A stretch of 64,000 bases of DNA, from contig CAVVME010000002.1 in NCBI GenBank assembly GCA_963749365.1, forward strand, positions 62,001 to 126,000, given 5' to 3'. This document shows positions 9,321 through 17,176 of this stretch, piece by piece (the first letter of the stretch is position 1; every line of letters starts with the position of its first letter). Source of the stretch: WHSW01 sp963749365. GTDB lineage: Bacteria; Actinomycetota; Thermoleophilia; Solirubrobacterales; 70-9. A program made the position numbers and the translations under genes. The notes beneath the pieces were generated by a model, which worked only from the letters and a program-made list of their open reading frames with translations, searched no databases and was not told where the DNA came from.

Positions 9321-9415
9321 CGAGGCGCCCCGAACGGGCGGCGGGGCCGTCCAGGCCCCGCTGCCGGTGCGGGCTCACGGCCCGCTTCGTCGGCCCTCGG
9401 CGCCGGGGCGCCTCG
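9321..9415. other. Three-way-junction-like inverted repeat block
   Basis: CGAGGCGCCCCG (9321-9332) and CGGGGCGCCTCG (9404-9415) are a perfect 12-bp inverted repeat. They enclose a second perfect hairpin, GCGGGGCC/GGCCCCGC at 9341-9361, and a third, GCGGGC/GCCCGC at 9369-9385. As RNA this folds into a closing stem with two arms, on either strand. A further hairpin, AGGCCAG/CTGGCCT at 9459-9480, lies between this block and the SCP2-like stop. The 205-bp gap 9298-9502 holds no gene. Confidence 0.65.
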
Positions 9416-9502
9416 CAGCCCTCGCAGCTCGCGCCCCAGTCGCCGAAGGGCGATCGAGAGGCCAGGGCCACTGCTGGCCTGTTGCCAATCTGTCGTCCAA
9501 GG

Positions 9503-9988
9503 CTACGCCCGCGAGCGCGCCGCGTCAATCCCGGCGGCCCTCGCGAGGTCGGGAAAGTCCGCTTCGACCGCTGCCCGGTACGGGCCGCACAGCAGCCGGG
9601 CGGCCGGCAGATAGAGCAGCGCCTGGCGCGAGTCGCCGCGCACCCTGACCTGGCCCCGGGCGATCGCGATCGCGATGCTCTCGCGCCCGAGCAGGTACCG
9701 GTTCGCGATCGCCGCCGTCATCGCCAGCGTCAGCTTCGGATGTACGCCCGGTCGCTCGGCGAACGACCAGCTCAGGTTGCGGCCGTGCTGATCGGCGGTC
9801 AGGTCCAGAATCAGGTCGACGTCGGTGAACTCGTAGCGCAGTCGCAGGCCGCTGGCGCCGATCGCGGGCCCGATCCGCTCGTCGGATGCGGCGCTGCGCA
9901 GCGCCTGCTCGAGTGCGGCGCGGAGCTGCGAGCCGCGGACCGCGCCGTGCTTGCGCCGGTGCTCAACCCGCGTTGCGCTGACGGTCAT
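9503..9988 (-). CDS. SCP2-like sterol/lipid-carrier domain protein
   Basis: 161 residues. The middle and C-terminal parts resemble the SCP2 fold: YEFTDVDLILDLTADQHGRNLSWSFAERPGVHPKLTLAMTAAIANRYLLGRESIAIAIARGQVRVRGDSRQALLYLPAARLL, which matches the usual order of a strand pair, the helix with a GR turn, 'GKVRVRGD', then a helix. Such domains bind hydrophobic ligands. The ATG at 9988 overlaps the end of the PlsC-like gene by 26 nt, which indicates an operon. I infer a role in handling acyl or isoprenoid lipids from the context only; the family call is by pattern. Confidence 0.65.
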   Translation of the reverse strand: MTVSATRVEHRRKHGAVRGSQLRAALEQALRSAASDERIGPAIGASGLRLRYEFTDVDLILDLTADQHGRNLSWSFAERPGVHPKLTLAMTAAIANRYLLGRESIAIAIARGQVRVRGDSRQALLYLPAARLLCGPYRAAVEADFPDLARAAGIDAARSRA

Positions 9989-10694
9989 CGAACCGATCGT
10001 ATCCCGAATCGCGCTCCGAGCGGCGAATCGGCGCCCGGAACTCGATCCGCCTCGCCGGGGAGCCAAGGATCGTGACCGGCACGATCGGAACCCGGGCGCG
10101 AAGCGCGATCTCGGCGAACCCGCGCTCGTCGAAGCAGCAGACGAGCTCACCCCGGCCGAGCAGGGCGACTGCGGTCTCCGCATCGGCAGGCACGCCACCG
10201 CAGCGGCGAACGACGGCCGAGACGATCGGCAGCGCCAGCGCCGCCGGCGGGGTCATGAATCGGGGCCAGCGGGGCAGCGGATGGCTCTTCATGATCGCGG
10301 TCGTAATCAGCGGGGCGGCGATCGGGGCGGGCAGCAGCGGCCGGTTGACGACCAGCAGCGCCCCCCCGTGAGCGGGCACGTTCCGGACTCCGGCGACGTC
10401 GCCTTGCCACCAGAGGTCATATCCGAGCTCGACCAAGCCGAACATCGCCTCGGCGAGCTGCTCGTCGAAGCCGAACTCGTCCTCGTGATGCTCGCCCCGC
10501 AGGCGCCGGACGATCGCCTCGAGCGCCGTCCGGATTCGGGTCGGCAGGCTCGCCGCCGCACGCTGCGCGGCGACCAGCGGGTCCGCTCCCGCCTCGACCT
10601 CGTGGCGGACCTGACGCAGGAAGTCGGCGACCAGCTCGGGGCCGGGCGCCGAGCGCTCCGGGGATGACGGGAGCGTCGGGGCCTCGATCGCCAT
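9963..10694 (-). CDS. PlsC-like acyltransferase-fold protein lacking the HX4D motif
   Basis: 243 residues. GVRNVPAHGGALLVVNRPLLPAP aligns with the acyltransferase block GG-x-LLV-x-NHxSxxD, but the catalytic His and Asp are replaced (NRPLLPAP). The later blocks are recognisable: RFMTPPAALALPIVSAVVRRCGGVPADAETAVALLGRGELVCCFDERGFAEIALRARVPIVPVTILGS, corresponding to the substrate pocket, the FPEG-like block and the P-x-VPV strand. It is therefore probably catalytically inactive or uses another chemistry. The N-terminal ~80 residues are helical. It lies in an operon with the coiled-coil gene upstream (15 nt) and the SCP2-like gene downstream (overlap). Confidence 0.65.
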   Translation of the reverse strand: MAIEAPTLPSSPERSAPGPELVADFLRQVRHEVEAGADPLVAAQRAAASLPTRIRTALEAIVRRLRGEHHEDEFGFDEQLAEAMFGLVELGYDLWWQGDVAGVRNVPAHGGALLVVNRPLLPAPIAAPLITTAIMKSHPLPRWPRFMTPPAALALPIVSAVVRRCGGVPADAETAVALLGRGELVCCFDERGFAEIALRARVPIVPVTILGSPARRIEFRAPIRRSERDSGYDRFDDRQRNAG

Positions 10695-10709
10695 CGCCTC
10701 GCGGTTTCC

Positions 10710-11084
10710 CTAACCCTCGACTCGAGGATCAGATTCCGGCTTCGGCTCGGGCTCCACCTCAGCTCGAGAGTCACCGAGACGCGCTTCGAGCTCTCCGAGG
10801 CGGCGCTCGAGCTGTTCGAGCCGGCGTCCGACGGCGCCGGTCGCCTGATGCCCCCGCCGCGCCAGGCCCGCGCCGCCCTCCTGACCTCGCCGCGCCAGCT
10901 CGTCGCGGGCCTCGCGCCCGCGGCGGACGACATCGTCGACCAGATCCGCCGCTCGCTCGCGGCTGCCGGCAGCTGATCCGGCGGTCGCCCGCATCGTCCG
11001 CTCGACCGCGGTGCGAACCGCGTCGGCGACGCCCTCGGGCTCCGGTGCCCCGGGTTCGCCGGCCTGTTCGGATCGATCGCTCAT
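10710..11084 (-). CDS. Coiled-coil, phasin-like protein
   Basis: 124 residues, with a Pro/Glu-rich start, then a long amphipathic helix region (residues ~18-105) with heptad-like spacing (LEQLERRLGELEARLGDSRAEV) and an acidic Pro-rich tail. Composition and length resemble phasins or other surface-coat proteins of lipid or polyester granules, but no signature is visible. It is first of a three-gene reverse-strand operon with the PlsC-like and SCP2-like genes. TATCCT at 11102-11097 and GGAG just before the ATG support the start. Confidence 0.55.
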   Translation of the reverse strand: MSDRSEQAGEPGAPEPEGVADAVRTAVERTMRATAGSAAGSRERAADLVDDVVRRGREARDELARRGQEGGAGLARRGHQATGAVGRRLEQLERRLGELEARLGDSRAEVEPEPKPESDPRVEG

Positions 11085-11096
11085 CGCGCTCCGATC

Positions 11097-11104
11097 AGGA
11101 TAAT
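11097..11104. promoter_or_regulatory. Overlapping bidirectional -10 elements
   Basis: The eight bases AGGATAAT read TATCCT on the reverse strand (for the coiled-coil gene) and GATAAT on the forward strand (99-104; 9 nt before the TTG at 11114). The two promoters cannot easily be occupied at once. Confidence 0.45.
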
Positions 11105-11113
11105 CCGCGCGGC

Positions 11114-11809
11114 TTGCCGACCCACCTGCGCCCGACCGCCCCGATCGCCCGCGACCTGCTCCTGCCGGGGGACCCGGCGCTCGCGCTGACGCTCGCCCAG
11201 CGGCTGCTGGTCAAGCCGCTGATGGCCAATCACAGCCACGGCCTCTGGGGGTACTCGGGCGCGACCGCCGAGGGGCACGAGCTGACGATTCAGGCGACCG
11301 GGATCGGGGGGACGAGCGCCGCGACGGTACTCCAGGAACTGGCGGCCCACGGAGCACGGCGCGCGATCCGGCTCGGGACGGCGATCGCGCTCGAGCCGAC
11401 GCTCGCCCCCGGGGATCGGGTCGTCGTCGGCGCCGCTCTCGCTGCCGACCGGGCCCCCAGCGCCGGTGACGACAGCGCTCGCCCGGACCCCGCACTGACC
11501 GGGGCGCTGGCGACGCGCCTGCGGGTCGCGCCCCAGACCATCGCCAGCTTCGACCTCTGGCCGCCGGGCGACGGCGAGCGGGCACGCCGCTGGCGGGCCG
11601 AGGGGGCGGTCGCCGCCGACCTCGAGTCGGCCGCGACGATCGCGCTCGCCGCTCGGCTCGGGATCGCGGTCGCAGCCGCCCTTGTGGTCGGCGAGCGAGG
11701 CGAAGCGGCGCTCGATGAAACGTCCGCTGAGACGGCCCAGGTCGAGCTCGCCGAGACCGCCGCCGCGGCGCTCGCGGCGAGCGCTCAGGCGGCGCCGGGT
11801 GGGCGTTGA
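11114..11809 (+). CDS. Purine/uridine phosphorylase-family protein
   Basis: 231 residues of the nucleoside phosphorylase-I family. LRPTAPIARDLLLPGDPALALTLAQ is the N-terminal phosphate loop (family LLPGDP-R). GHELTIQATGIGGTSAATVLQELAAHGARRAIRLGTAIALEP is the central block (family VxGxGxGxPSA...IRxGTxG). DLESAATIALAARLGIAVAAALVV is the C-terminal block, with the Glu (MES motif of other members) that binds the ribose. The nucleoside substrate cannot be told. The only near start is TTG 11114, supported by GATAAT 9 nt upstream and by homology of the first residues. Its end overlaps the convergent coiled-coil gene by 25 bp. Confidence 0.78.
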   Translation: MPTHLRPTAPIARDLLLPGDPALALTLAQRLLVKPLMANHSHGLWGYSGATAEGHELTIQATGIGGTSAATVLQELAAHGARRAIRLGTAIALEPTLAPGDRVVVGAALAADRAPSAGDDSARPDPALTGALATRLRVAPQTIASFDLWPPGDGERARRWRAEGAVAADLESAATIALAARLGIAVAAALVVGERGEAALDETSAETAQVELAETAAAALAASAQAAPGGR

Positions 11810-12096
11810 CGCAGGGCCCGCAGCTCGTCGGAGACGTCGTCGATGCGGTCCTCGAGCGCCTCGAGCCGCGCCGAGAGCGAGCGCAGGCGCTGCTCGATCC
11901 GCTCCAGATCCGAGCCCGAGGCGACGTTGAGCGCGTCCATCGCCGAGCGCTGCGCCGAGATCGCCCGCTCGCCCGCCCCGAGCGCGCGCGAGATCGCCGA
12001 GCTCATCACCGGGTTCTCGACCAGCGCCTGGGCGAGCTCGGCCATCGCCTCCTCGCCGCGGGCGCGCATGCCGCCCCTCTCGCCCGGAGCCTCCAT
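11785..12096 (-). CDS. Short coiled-coil protein, unknown function
   Basis: 103 residues. The C-terminal half (SDLERIEQRLRSLSARLEALEDRIDDVSDELRALR) is a clear heptad-repeat coiled coil. The N-terminal half has an amphipathic helix with a small-residue surface (ALVENPVMSSAISRALGAGERAISAQ). It resembles the coiled-coil/phasin-like protein at 10710-11084 in design, not in sequence. The start may be the ATG at 12096 or the internal ATG nine codons later. It overlaps the end of the phosphorylase gene on the opposite strand. Confidence 0.55.
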   Translation of the reverse strand: MEAPGERGGMRARGEEAMAELAQALVENPVMSSAISRALGAGERAISAQRSAMDALNVASGSDLERIEQRLRSLSARLEALEDRIDDVSDELRALRQRPPGAA

Positions 12097-12308
12097 CGGG
12101 CGGGCAGACTACTCCGTCCCCATGCTCAAGGCACGCCTGGCGCATGCCGAAGAAACCGGCAGGCCCTGGTGACCCCGAACCCGCGCCTCCGCCGGTCCAT
12201 CTCGGGTAGCGTTGCGACGTCGATTTCAGATTGCAAACGGCCGATCGAACAAGTAGCTTTCGCCACGCTCAGGAGGAGGAGCCTCGCCGCGGGCGCAGGC
12301 AGGGGTCT

Positions 12309-12347
12309 GTGTCCGTTCATGAGCAGGCCAAGGGCATGAACGGATGA
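12309..12347 (+). promoter_or_regulatory. Leader ORF and hairpin at the start of the cell-wall hydrolase gene
   Basis: TCCGTTCATG (12312-12321) and CATGAACGGA (12335-12344) form a perfect 10-bp stem whose last base is the A of the start codon; the only SD-like AAGGG lies in the loop. A 12-codon frame from GTG 12309 (MSVHEQAKGMNG) ends in TGA overlapping the ATG. The rest of the gap 12097-12343 shows a TAGCGT hexamer near 12207 and an AGGAGGAGG run, but no gene or riboswitch that I recognise. Confidence 0.5.
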
Positions 12348-14875
12348 GAAGCAAGCTTTCACTCACGATCTGCCTGGCGGCCTTTGCAGCGTGCGTCGTC
12401 GCCGGCACCGCGGTCGGGCAGGACGAGGTGGTCGGAAGTGGCGAGGGCGCGGTCGAGATCGACCTCCCCGACGGCGAGCAGCTCGAGGATCTCGAGTCGC
12501 TTCCCGAGTGCTCGAACCTCGTCGACGACGACGCCGACCAGCTCGTCGACCTCGGCGATCCCGAGTGCACCAGCCCGCTCGACACCAGCGAGTCGGAGTC
12601 CGCCCCACCTCCCGCGGAGCCGGCGGAGCCTCCCGCACCGCCGGCACCGCCGGCCGAGCCGGGCGAGCCGACGATTCCCGAGATCCCCGGCGGCGAGACC
12701 TTCCATCCCGACGCGGGCGTCTCCGGGCCTCGCGGCTCGGACGGCCGCGGCGGCGGCCACAAGCCCGACAAGCCCGGCGATGACGACGGGCACGGACACG
12801 GCGACGGCGACGGCGACGAGCCCTCCTCGGACGACGCCTCCCCGGACGAGCGGTCGACCAATCGGCGACCCGACGGGACCCCAACCGACGCCAACCCCGG
12901 GCTGACGATCGCCGACTTCGGCCCCGCCCCGATCGGGGTCCCCAACTTCGTCATCGACCAATTCTCGATCCCGCCCTTCCTGCTCCCGATCTACCAGGCC
13001 TGCGGCACCCAGTACGGAATCCCCTGGCAGGTGCTCGCCTCGATCAACCGGATCGAGACGGCGTTCGGGACCAACCTCAACGTCTCCTCGGCTGGCGCGA
13101 TGGGCTGGATGCAGTTCATCCCATCCTCCTGGGAGGCATACGGGGTCGACGCCAACGACGACGGTCGCAAGGACCCCTACAACCCGGTCGACGCGATCTG
13201 CGCCGCCGGTCGCTACCTGCGCGCCGCCGGCGGCCAAGAGGACCTGCGCCGGGCGATCTTCGCCTACAACCACGCCGACTGGTACGTCGACGAGGTGCTG
13301 CTGTACGCGAACCAGTACGGCAAGCTGCCCGAGCCCCTGGTCAGCTCGCTCACCGGGCTCACCGAAGGGGCGCACTTCCCGGTCGCCGCCAACGCCCGCT
13401 ACGCGGATGACATCTCCGAACGCCGGGCCCTGAAGCGCTCGACCCCGGGGCGCCGCGCCTACGGCAACGCGGCCGAGGTGATCTCGAGCTCACCCACGCG
13501 TCGAGGGATCGACATCTTCTCCCGCGAGGGCGCGCCGGTGGTCGCGGTCAACGACGGCGTGATCACGGAGGTCGGCAGGTCGAAGCGCCTCGGCCGCTAC
13601 CTGGTCCTGCGCGACGCCTACGGCAACCGCTTCACCTACGCCCAGCTCGGCGAGGTCTCCGACGTCTATCCCGTCCCCAAGCGCGACCGCCTCTCAGCCG
13701 ACGACTTCAAGCTCGTCTCCCCGGCTCAGCCCGATGCGCCCGAGCAGCCGGCGAGCGCAGGCGACAACGACGAGGCGGGTTCGGCAGCCGCCCAGGGGCA
13801 GGCGACGGAGGGAACGACCCCGGCGAACACCGAGGATTCTCGCCAGCGCCTCTACGCTTTTCCCGAGCGGCCTCGCAACGCCGACCGCGCCAACCTCACC
13901 GGTCAGCTCGACCGGCTCCTGGACGAGAAGTTCCCCGGCTACGAGTCGTTCAAGGCCTACTTCTCGGGTGTGCTGCGGTTCGACAGCAAGACGATGGAGC
14001 TGCGTCCGCTGAAGGAGGGAGCACGGGTCACCGCAGGCACGGTTCTGGGGCGGATCGGCAAGACCGACGAGCTGGCGCCGCGGCTTCACTTCGCGATCAG
14101 GCCCGCCGGCCGGGGCGCGCCGAAGATCGACCCGAAGCCGATCCTCGACGGTTGGAAGCTGCTCGAGGCGACCGCGATCTACCGGGCCGCGGGCGAGAAC
14201 CCGTTCGAGGGCGGCGCCACCACCGGCCAGGTGCTGCTGATGTCCAAGCCGCAGCTCGTCCGGCGGGTGCTCGCCGACCCGCGGCTCGAGATCTATGCCT
14301 GTGGCCGCGAGGACATCCGCACCGGCCAAATCGACCGCCGCATACTGGCCCTGCTCGAGTACCTCGCCGAGCGCGGTTTCCGGCTCACGATCACCTCGCT
14401 CAAGTGCGGCCACTCCTTCCTCACCAGCTCCGGCAGCGTCAGCCATCACTCCTCCGGCAACGCGGTCGATATCGCCCTGATCAACGACATCCCGGTGCTC
14501 GGCAACCAGGGTCCGGGTTCGATATCCGAGGCGCTGGTCCGCGACGTGATGGACCTGCAGGGGACGATGCGGCCGGCGCAGATCATCTCGTTGATGGACT
14601 TCGGGGCCGACAACACCTTCGCGATGGGCGATCACGACGACCACGTCCACGTCGGCTACACGCCCGCGGTCGGACCCGGCTCGACCGACGTCTCGCAGCA
14701 GTTCGAGCAGATCCTCAAGCCCGGGCAGTGGGAGCGGCTGATCGACCGGATCGGCGAGATCGACAACCCCTCCGTCCCGACCTCGCCCTCGCGCTATGCG
14801 ACCCCCGCCCAGCGGGGCCACGGCGAGAAATCGGCCGGCGGGGACGGCGCGTCGGGCGGCCACGGCGGCGAGTAG
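12344..14875 (+). CDS. Secreted three-module cell-wall hydrolase (lytic transglycosylase, degenerate LytM, M15-like peptidase)
   Basis: 843 residues. A signal peptide (1-25) is followed by an acidic and Pro-rich linker to ~185. A MltB-type lytic transglycosylase runs ~212-330 (YGIPWQVLASINRIETAFG with catalytic Glu ~238, AGAMGWMQFIPSSW, DPYNPVDAICAAGRYL). Next is a LytM/M23 fold split by a Gln/Ala-rich insert (~375-445 and ~540-600), which lacks the HxxxD histidine. The C-terminal peptidase-like domain (~640-775) has SHHSSGNAVDIA and DHDDHVHVGY, the His/Asp pattern of M15-type DD-peptidases. The tail is Gly-rich. It would act on peptidoglycan outside the membrane, perhaps with LytM as a scaffold. 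Confidence 0.85.
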   Translation: MRSKLSLTICLAAFAACVVAGTAVGQDEVVGSGEGAVEIDLPDGEQLEDLESLPECSNLVDDDADQLVDLGDPECTSPLDTSESESAPPPAEPAEPPAPPAPPAEPGEPTIPEIPGGETFHPDAGVSGPRGSDGRGGGHKPDKPGDDDGHGHGDGDGDEPSSDDASPDERSTNRRPDGTPTDANPGLTIADFGPAPIGVPNFVIDQFSIPPFLLPIYQACGTQYGIPWQVLASINRIETAFGTNLNVSSAGAMGWMQFIPSSWEAYGVDANDDGRKDPYNPVDAICAAGRYLRAAGGQEDLRRAIFAYNHADWYVDEVLLYANQYGKLPEPLVSSLTGLTEGAHFPVAANARYADDISERRALKRSTPGRRAYGNAAEVISSSPTRRGIDIFSREGAPVVAVNDGVITEVGRSKRLGRYLVLRDAYGNRFTYAQLGEVSDVYPVPKRDRLSADDFKLVSPAQPDAPEQPASAGDNDEAGSAAAQGQATEGTTPANTEDSRQRLYAFPERPRNADRANLTGQLDRLLDEKFPGYESFKAYFSGVLRFDSKTMELRPLKEGARVTAGTVLGRIGKTDELAPRLHFAIRPAGRGAPKIDPKPILDGWKLLEATAIYRAAGENPFEGGATTGQVLLMSKPQLVRRVLADPRLEIYACGREDIRTGQIDRRILALLEYLAERGFRLTITSLKCGHSFLTSSGSVSHHSSGNAVDIALINDIPVLGNQGPGSISEALVRDVMDLQGTMRPAQIISLMDFGADNTFAMGDHDDHVHVGYTPAVGPGSTDVSQQFEQILKPGQWERLIDRIGEIDNPSVPTSPSRYATPAQRGHGEKSAGGDGASGGHGGE

Positions 14876-15746
14876 CCTCGCCGCCATCGCCGACCGCCTC
14901 CCCTTCGTCCAGTTCGAGCTCGCCGGCACGGTCGGCCTCGAGCAAGGACGCTACCTGGCCGGGCGCGGATCCCCGGACGGAGTCGAGCGGGTGCTGGTCG
15001 TCGCCGTCGACGGAGCGGCGCCTCCACCGCGTCGCCGACTCGGCCGGCCCAGGCCAAGGGCTGCGCGGGCCGGCGCCGAGCCGGCGACCGCGCCGCTGAC
15101 GACGCTGACCGTGATCCGACCCGAGCCGTTGCCCGACGCGGACGCCGCGCAGGGCTGGCTCGCCGGCCTGCGCCGGGATCCCGATCTGATCGAGGCCGAG
15201 CTGGCCCCGGCGCTGGCGCTCGTCAACCTGGCCGTTCACGTCCACCGGGCCACCGTGCTCGACCCCAACCTCGCCGACGTCTCCGCCGAGCATGCGCTCG
15301 TGATTCGGGTCGGGTTCGGTGACGGCGACGAGCTCGCGGACGGCCGCTACAGCGCCGCGATCGAGCTGCCGCCGGCGGCGCGCCGGCGCCGCGGCGAGGT
15401 GATGCGACCGCAGGAGCGCCTCGCCGCCGTGCTCGCCGGCCGGGAGCGGGTGGCCGTCTTCGAGCTGCCCCTGCTGCGCGCGGGAGCCGACTTCGCCGCC
15501 GGCCGCACCCGCGAGGCGGCGCTGGAGCTCGAGGTCGCGCTCGAGGCGTTGCTGGCCGACGCCGACGCGGTCGCCGCCCCCGGGCAGGAGCACGACCTCG
15601 CCGCGCTCGACGAGCGTCGCGAGCGCACCGCGGCGGGCTCCACGGAGGCCCTGGACGGCGAGCTCACGACCGAGCGGACTGCGGAGCTCGCCGAGACCCT
15701 GCGGATCGCCGAGCGCGTCCAGCGCCGCCGTCGCGCGCTGGGCTGA
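14796..15746 (+). CDS. Hypothetical protein, unknown function
   Basis: Open frame of 316 residues with strong codon bias, ending 51 bp before the reductase-like gene. The N-terminal ~30 residues overlap the end of the hydrolase gene and are Arg/Thr-rich, so the true start may be later; no good alternative with an RBS is visible before the conserved-looking stretch DRLPFVQFELAGTVGLEQGRYL. Visible features are a beta-rich middle (ERVLVVAVDGA, LTTLTVIRPEP, ALVIRVGFGDG), HVHRATVLDPNLADVSAEHAL and a long C-terminal helical region rich in Glu, Arg and Ala. No membrane segment or catalytic motif that I recognise. Confidence 0.6.
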   Translation: MRPPPSGATARNRPAGTARRAATAASSLAAIADRLPFVQFELAGTVGLEQGRYLAGRGSPDGVERVLVVAVDGAAPPPRRRLGRPRPRAARAGAEPATAPLTTLTVIRPEPLPDADAAQGWLAGLRRDPDLIEAELAPALALVNLAVHVHRATVLDPNLADVSAEHALVIRVGFGDGDELADGRYSAAIELPPAARRRRGEVMRPQERLAAVLAGRERVAVFELPLLRAGADFAAGRTREAALELEVALEALLADADAVAAPGQEHDLAALDERRERTAAGSTEALDGELTTERTAELAETLRIAERVQRRRRALG

Positions 15747-15797
15747 GCCCCGCCTCCCGAGCGCGATGCGAAACTGGTTCGCCACGGAACGATCGAG

Positions 15798-16388
15798 GTG
15801 AGAACGGCCAAGACCCAGTACTACTGCGCGGCCTCGTTGGACGGATACATCGCCGAGGCGGACGACAGTCTCGCCTGGCTGTTCGACTACGAGGGCAGCT
15901 TCGAGGGTGCCGGCGTTGAGCCGGGCCCGATGGCCGAGGGAGGCGCCTACGAGCGCTTCTATGACGGTGTCGGGGCGCTGATCAGCGGCGCGACCACGTA
16001 CGAGTTCATCCTCGACCACCTCGCCGAGGACGGCGACTGGCCGTACAAGGGAAAGCCCTATTGGGTCTTGAGCTCCCGAGACCAGCGCGTGCCCGAGGGC
16101 AAAGGGGTCGACGTGCGGCTTGCCGACGCCGGGGTCGGCGATCTCCATGACGAGATCATCCGCGCCGCGGACGGGCGAAACCTGTGGATCGTCGGCGGCG
16201 GCGACGTCGCCTCCCAGTTCGCCGACCAGGGCTTGTTGGACGAGCTGCTGGTGACCGTCGTCCCGGTCGTCCTGGGCGCCGGCAAGCCGCTCTTCGGCGA
16301 GCGACTCCCGGGCGGCCCGATGCAGCTGCTCGGGGTGCGCGCCTTCGAGACCGGGATGGTGGAGCTCCGCTACGAGATCAGGCGCTAG
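15798..16388 (+). CDS. Dihydrofolate reductase/RibD C-terminal-family protein
   Basis: 196 residues. TQYYCAASLDGYIAEADDSLAWLF is the start of the RibD_C/DHFR-like fold (family S-LDG-I...D...W), followed by ALISGATTYEFI, YWVLSSRD, NLWIVGGGDVASQFADQGLLDELLVTVVPVVLGAGKPLF, the usual NADPH-binding Gly run and C-terminal block. Such proteins are NADPH-dependent reductases of pterin- or flavin-type substrates, but most stand-alone members have no known substrate. GTG start at 15798. The stop overlaps the convergent sirtuin stop (CTAG shared, 16385-16388). Confidence 0.85.
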   Translation: MRTAKTQYYCAASLDGYIAEADDSLAWLFDYEGSFEGAGVEPGPMAEGGAYERFYDGVGALISGATTYEFILDHLAEDGDWPYKGKPYWVLSSRDQRVPEGKGVDVRLADAGVGDLHDEIIRAADGRNLWIVGGGDVASQFADQGLLDELLVTVVPVVLGAGKPLFGERLPGGPMQLLGVRAFETGMVELRYEIRR

Positions 16389-17176
16389 CTCTCGAGTGCC
16401 GTCAGCACCGACTCCAGCTCCTGCACGACGTCGCCGTCGAGCTTCACAGCCGCCACGTCGTCATACGGGGTCGGCCCGCGGGTGACGACCGCGAGCCGGC
16501 CGCCGGCGGCCAGGGTCAACTCGGGAAGCCCGGCCACGGGATGGACCTCGAGCGAGGAGCCGACGCAGAGCAGCAGGTCGGCGTCGGCGCACAGCTCCTG
16601 CGCCTCCGCCATCGCGGCCTCCGGCAACAGCTCTCCGAAGAGGACCACGTCCGGCTTCACCTTGCCCATGCAGCAGGCGCAGGTCGCAACCCCGTCGCTG
16701 TCGAAGATCTCCCCCACCGATTCAAGCGGGTAGCTCGTGCTGCAGGTCGTGCAGCTCGAGCTCGCGATCGAGCCGTGGACCTCGACCACGCGTTCCGAGC
16801 CGGCCTTGCTGTGCAGGCGGTCGACGTTCTGGGTGATCACGGCGGCCAGCAGCTCGCCGGCCTCGAGCTCGGCGAGCGCCGCATGGGCGCCGTTCGGCTG
16901 CTTGTCGGCCAAGTCGGCGAAGCGCGGCCGGTAGAAGCTCCAGAAGCGCTTCGTGTCGCGGTGGAAGGCGTCGATGTGGGCGACCTCCATCGGGTCGACG
17001 TTCTCCCACAGGCCCTTGCCAGGGGTGCGAAAGTCGGGGATGCCGGACGGGACCGAGATCCCGGCGCCGGTCAGGGCGACAACGGAGTTCGCCTCCCGGA
17101 TCATCTCCGCGAGCCCGGCGGCGACGTCGCCATCGGCGACGGACGCCTCTCGAGATTGTCGTGACAGACCTGTCAT
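16385..17176 (-). CDS. NAD-dependent protein deacylase, sirtuin
   Basis: Sir2-family enzyme that removes acyl groups from lysine using NAD. In 263 residues it shows VVALTGAGISVPSGIPDFRTP (NAD-binding GAGxS...PDFR), ITQNVDRLHSKAG (QNxD), VEVHGSI with the catalytic His, a zinc site of four Cys (SSSCTTCSTS and ATCACCMG), VKPDVVLFGE and LLLCVGSSLEVHPVAGLP. The start ATG at 17176 overlaps the stop of the upstream fusion gene (ATGA), so translation is likely coupled. Next to a beta-oxidation enzyme, a role in controlling acyl-CoA metabolism is plausible but inferred. Confidence 0.93.
   Translation of the reverse strand: MTGLSRQSREASVADGDVAAGLAEMIREANSVVALTGAGISVPSGIPDFRTPGKGLWENVDPMEVAHIDAFHRDTKRFWSFYRPRFADLADKQPNGAHAALAELEAGELLAAVITQNVDRLHSKAGSERVVEVHGSIASSSCTTCSTSYPLESVGEIFDSDGVATCACCMGKVKPDVVLFGELLPEAAMAEAQELCADADLLLCVGSSLEVHPVAGLPELTLAAGGRLAVVTRGPTPYDDVAAVKLDGDVVQELESVLTALES

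Noticed and set aside
12097..12343. c-di-AMP (ydaO-type) riboswitch upstream of the cell-wall hydrolase
   Set aside because: Such RNAs often precede actinobacterial wall hydrolases, but I could not find the conserved purine-rich cores; only the hairpin at the start codon is clear.
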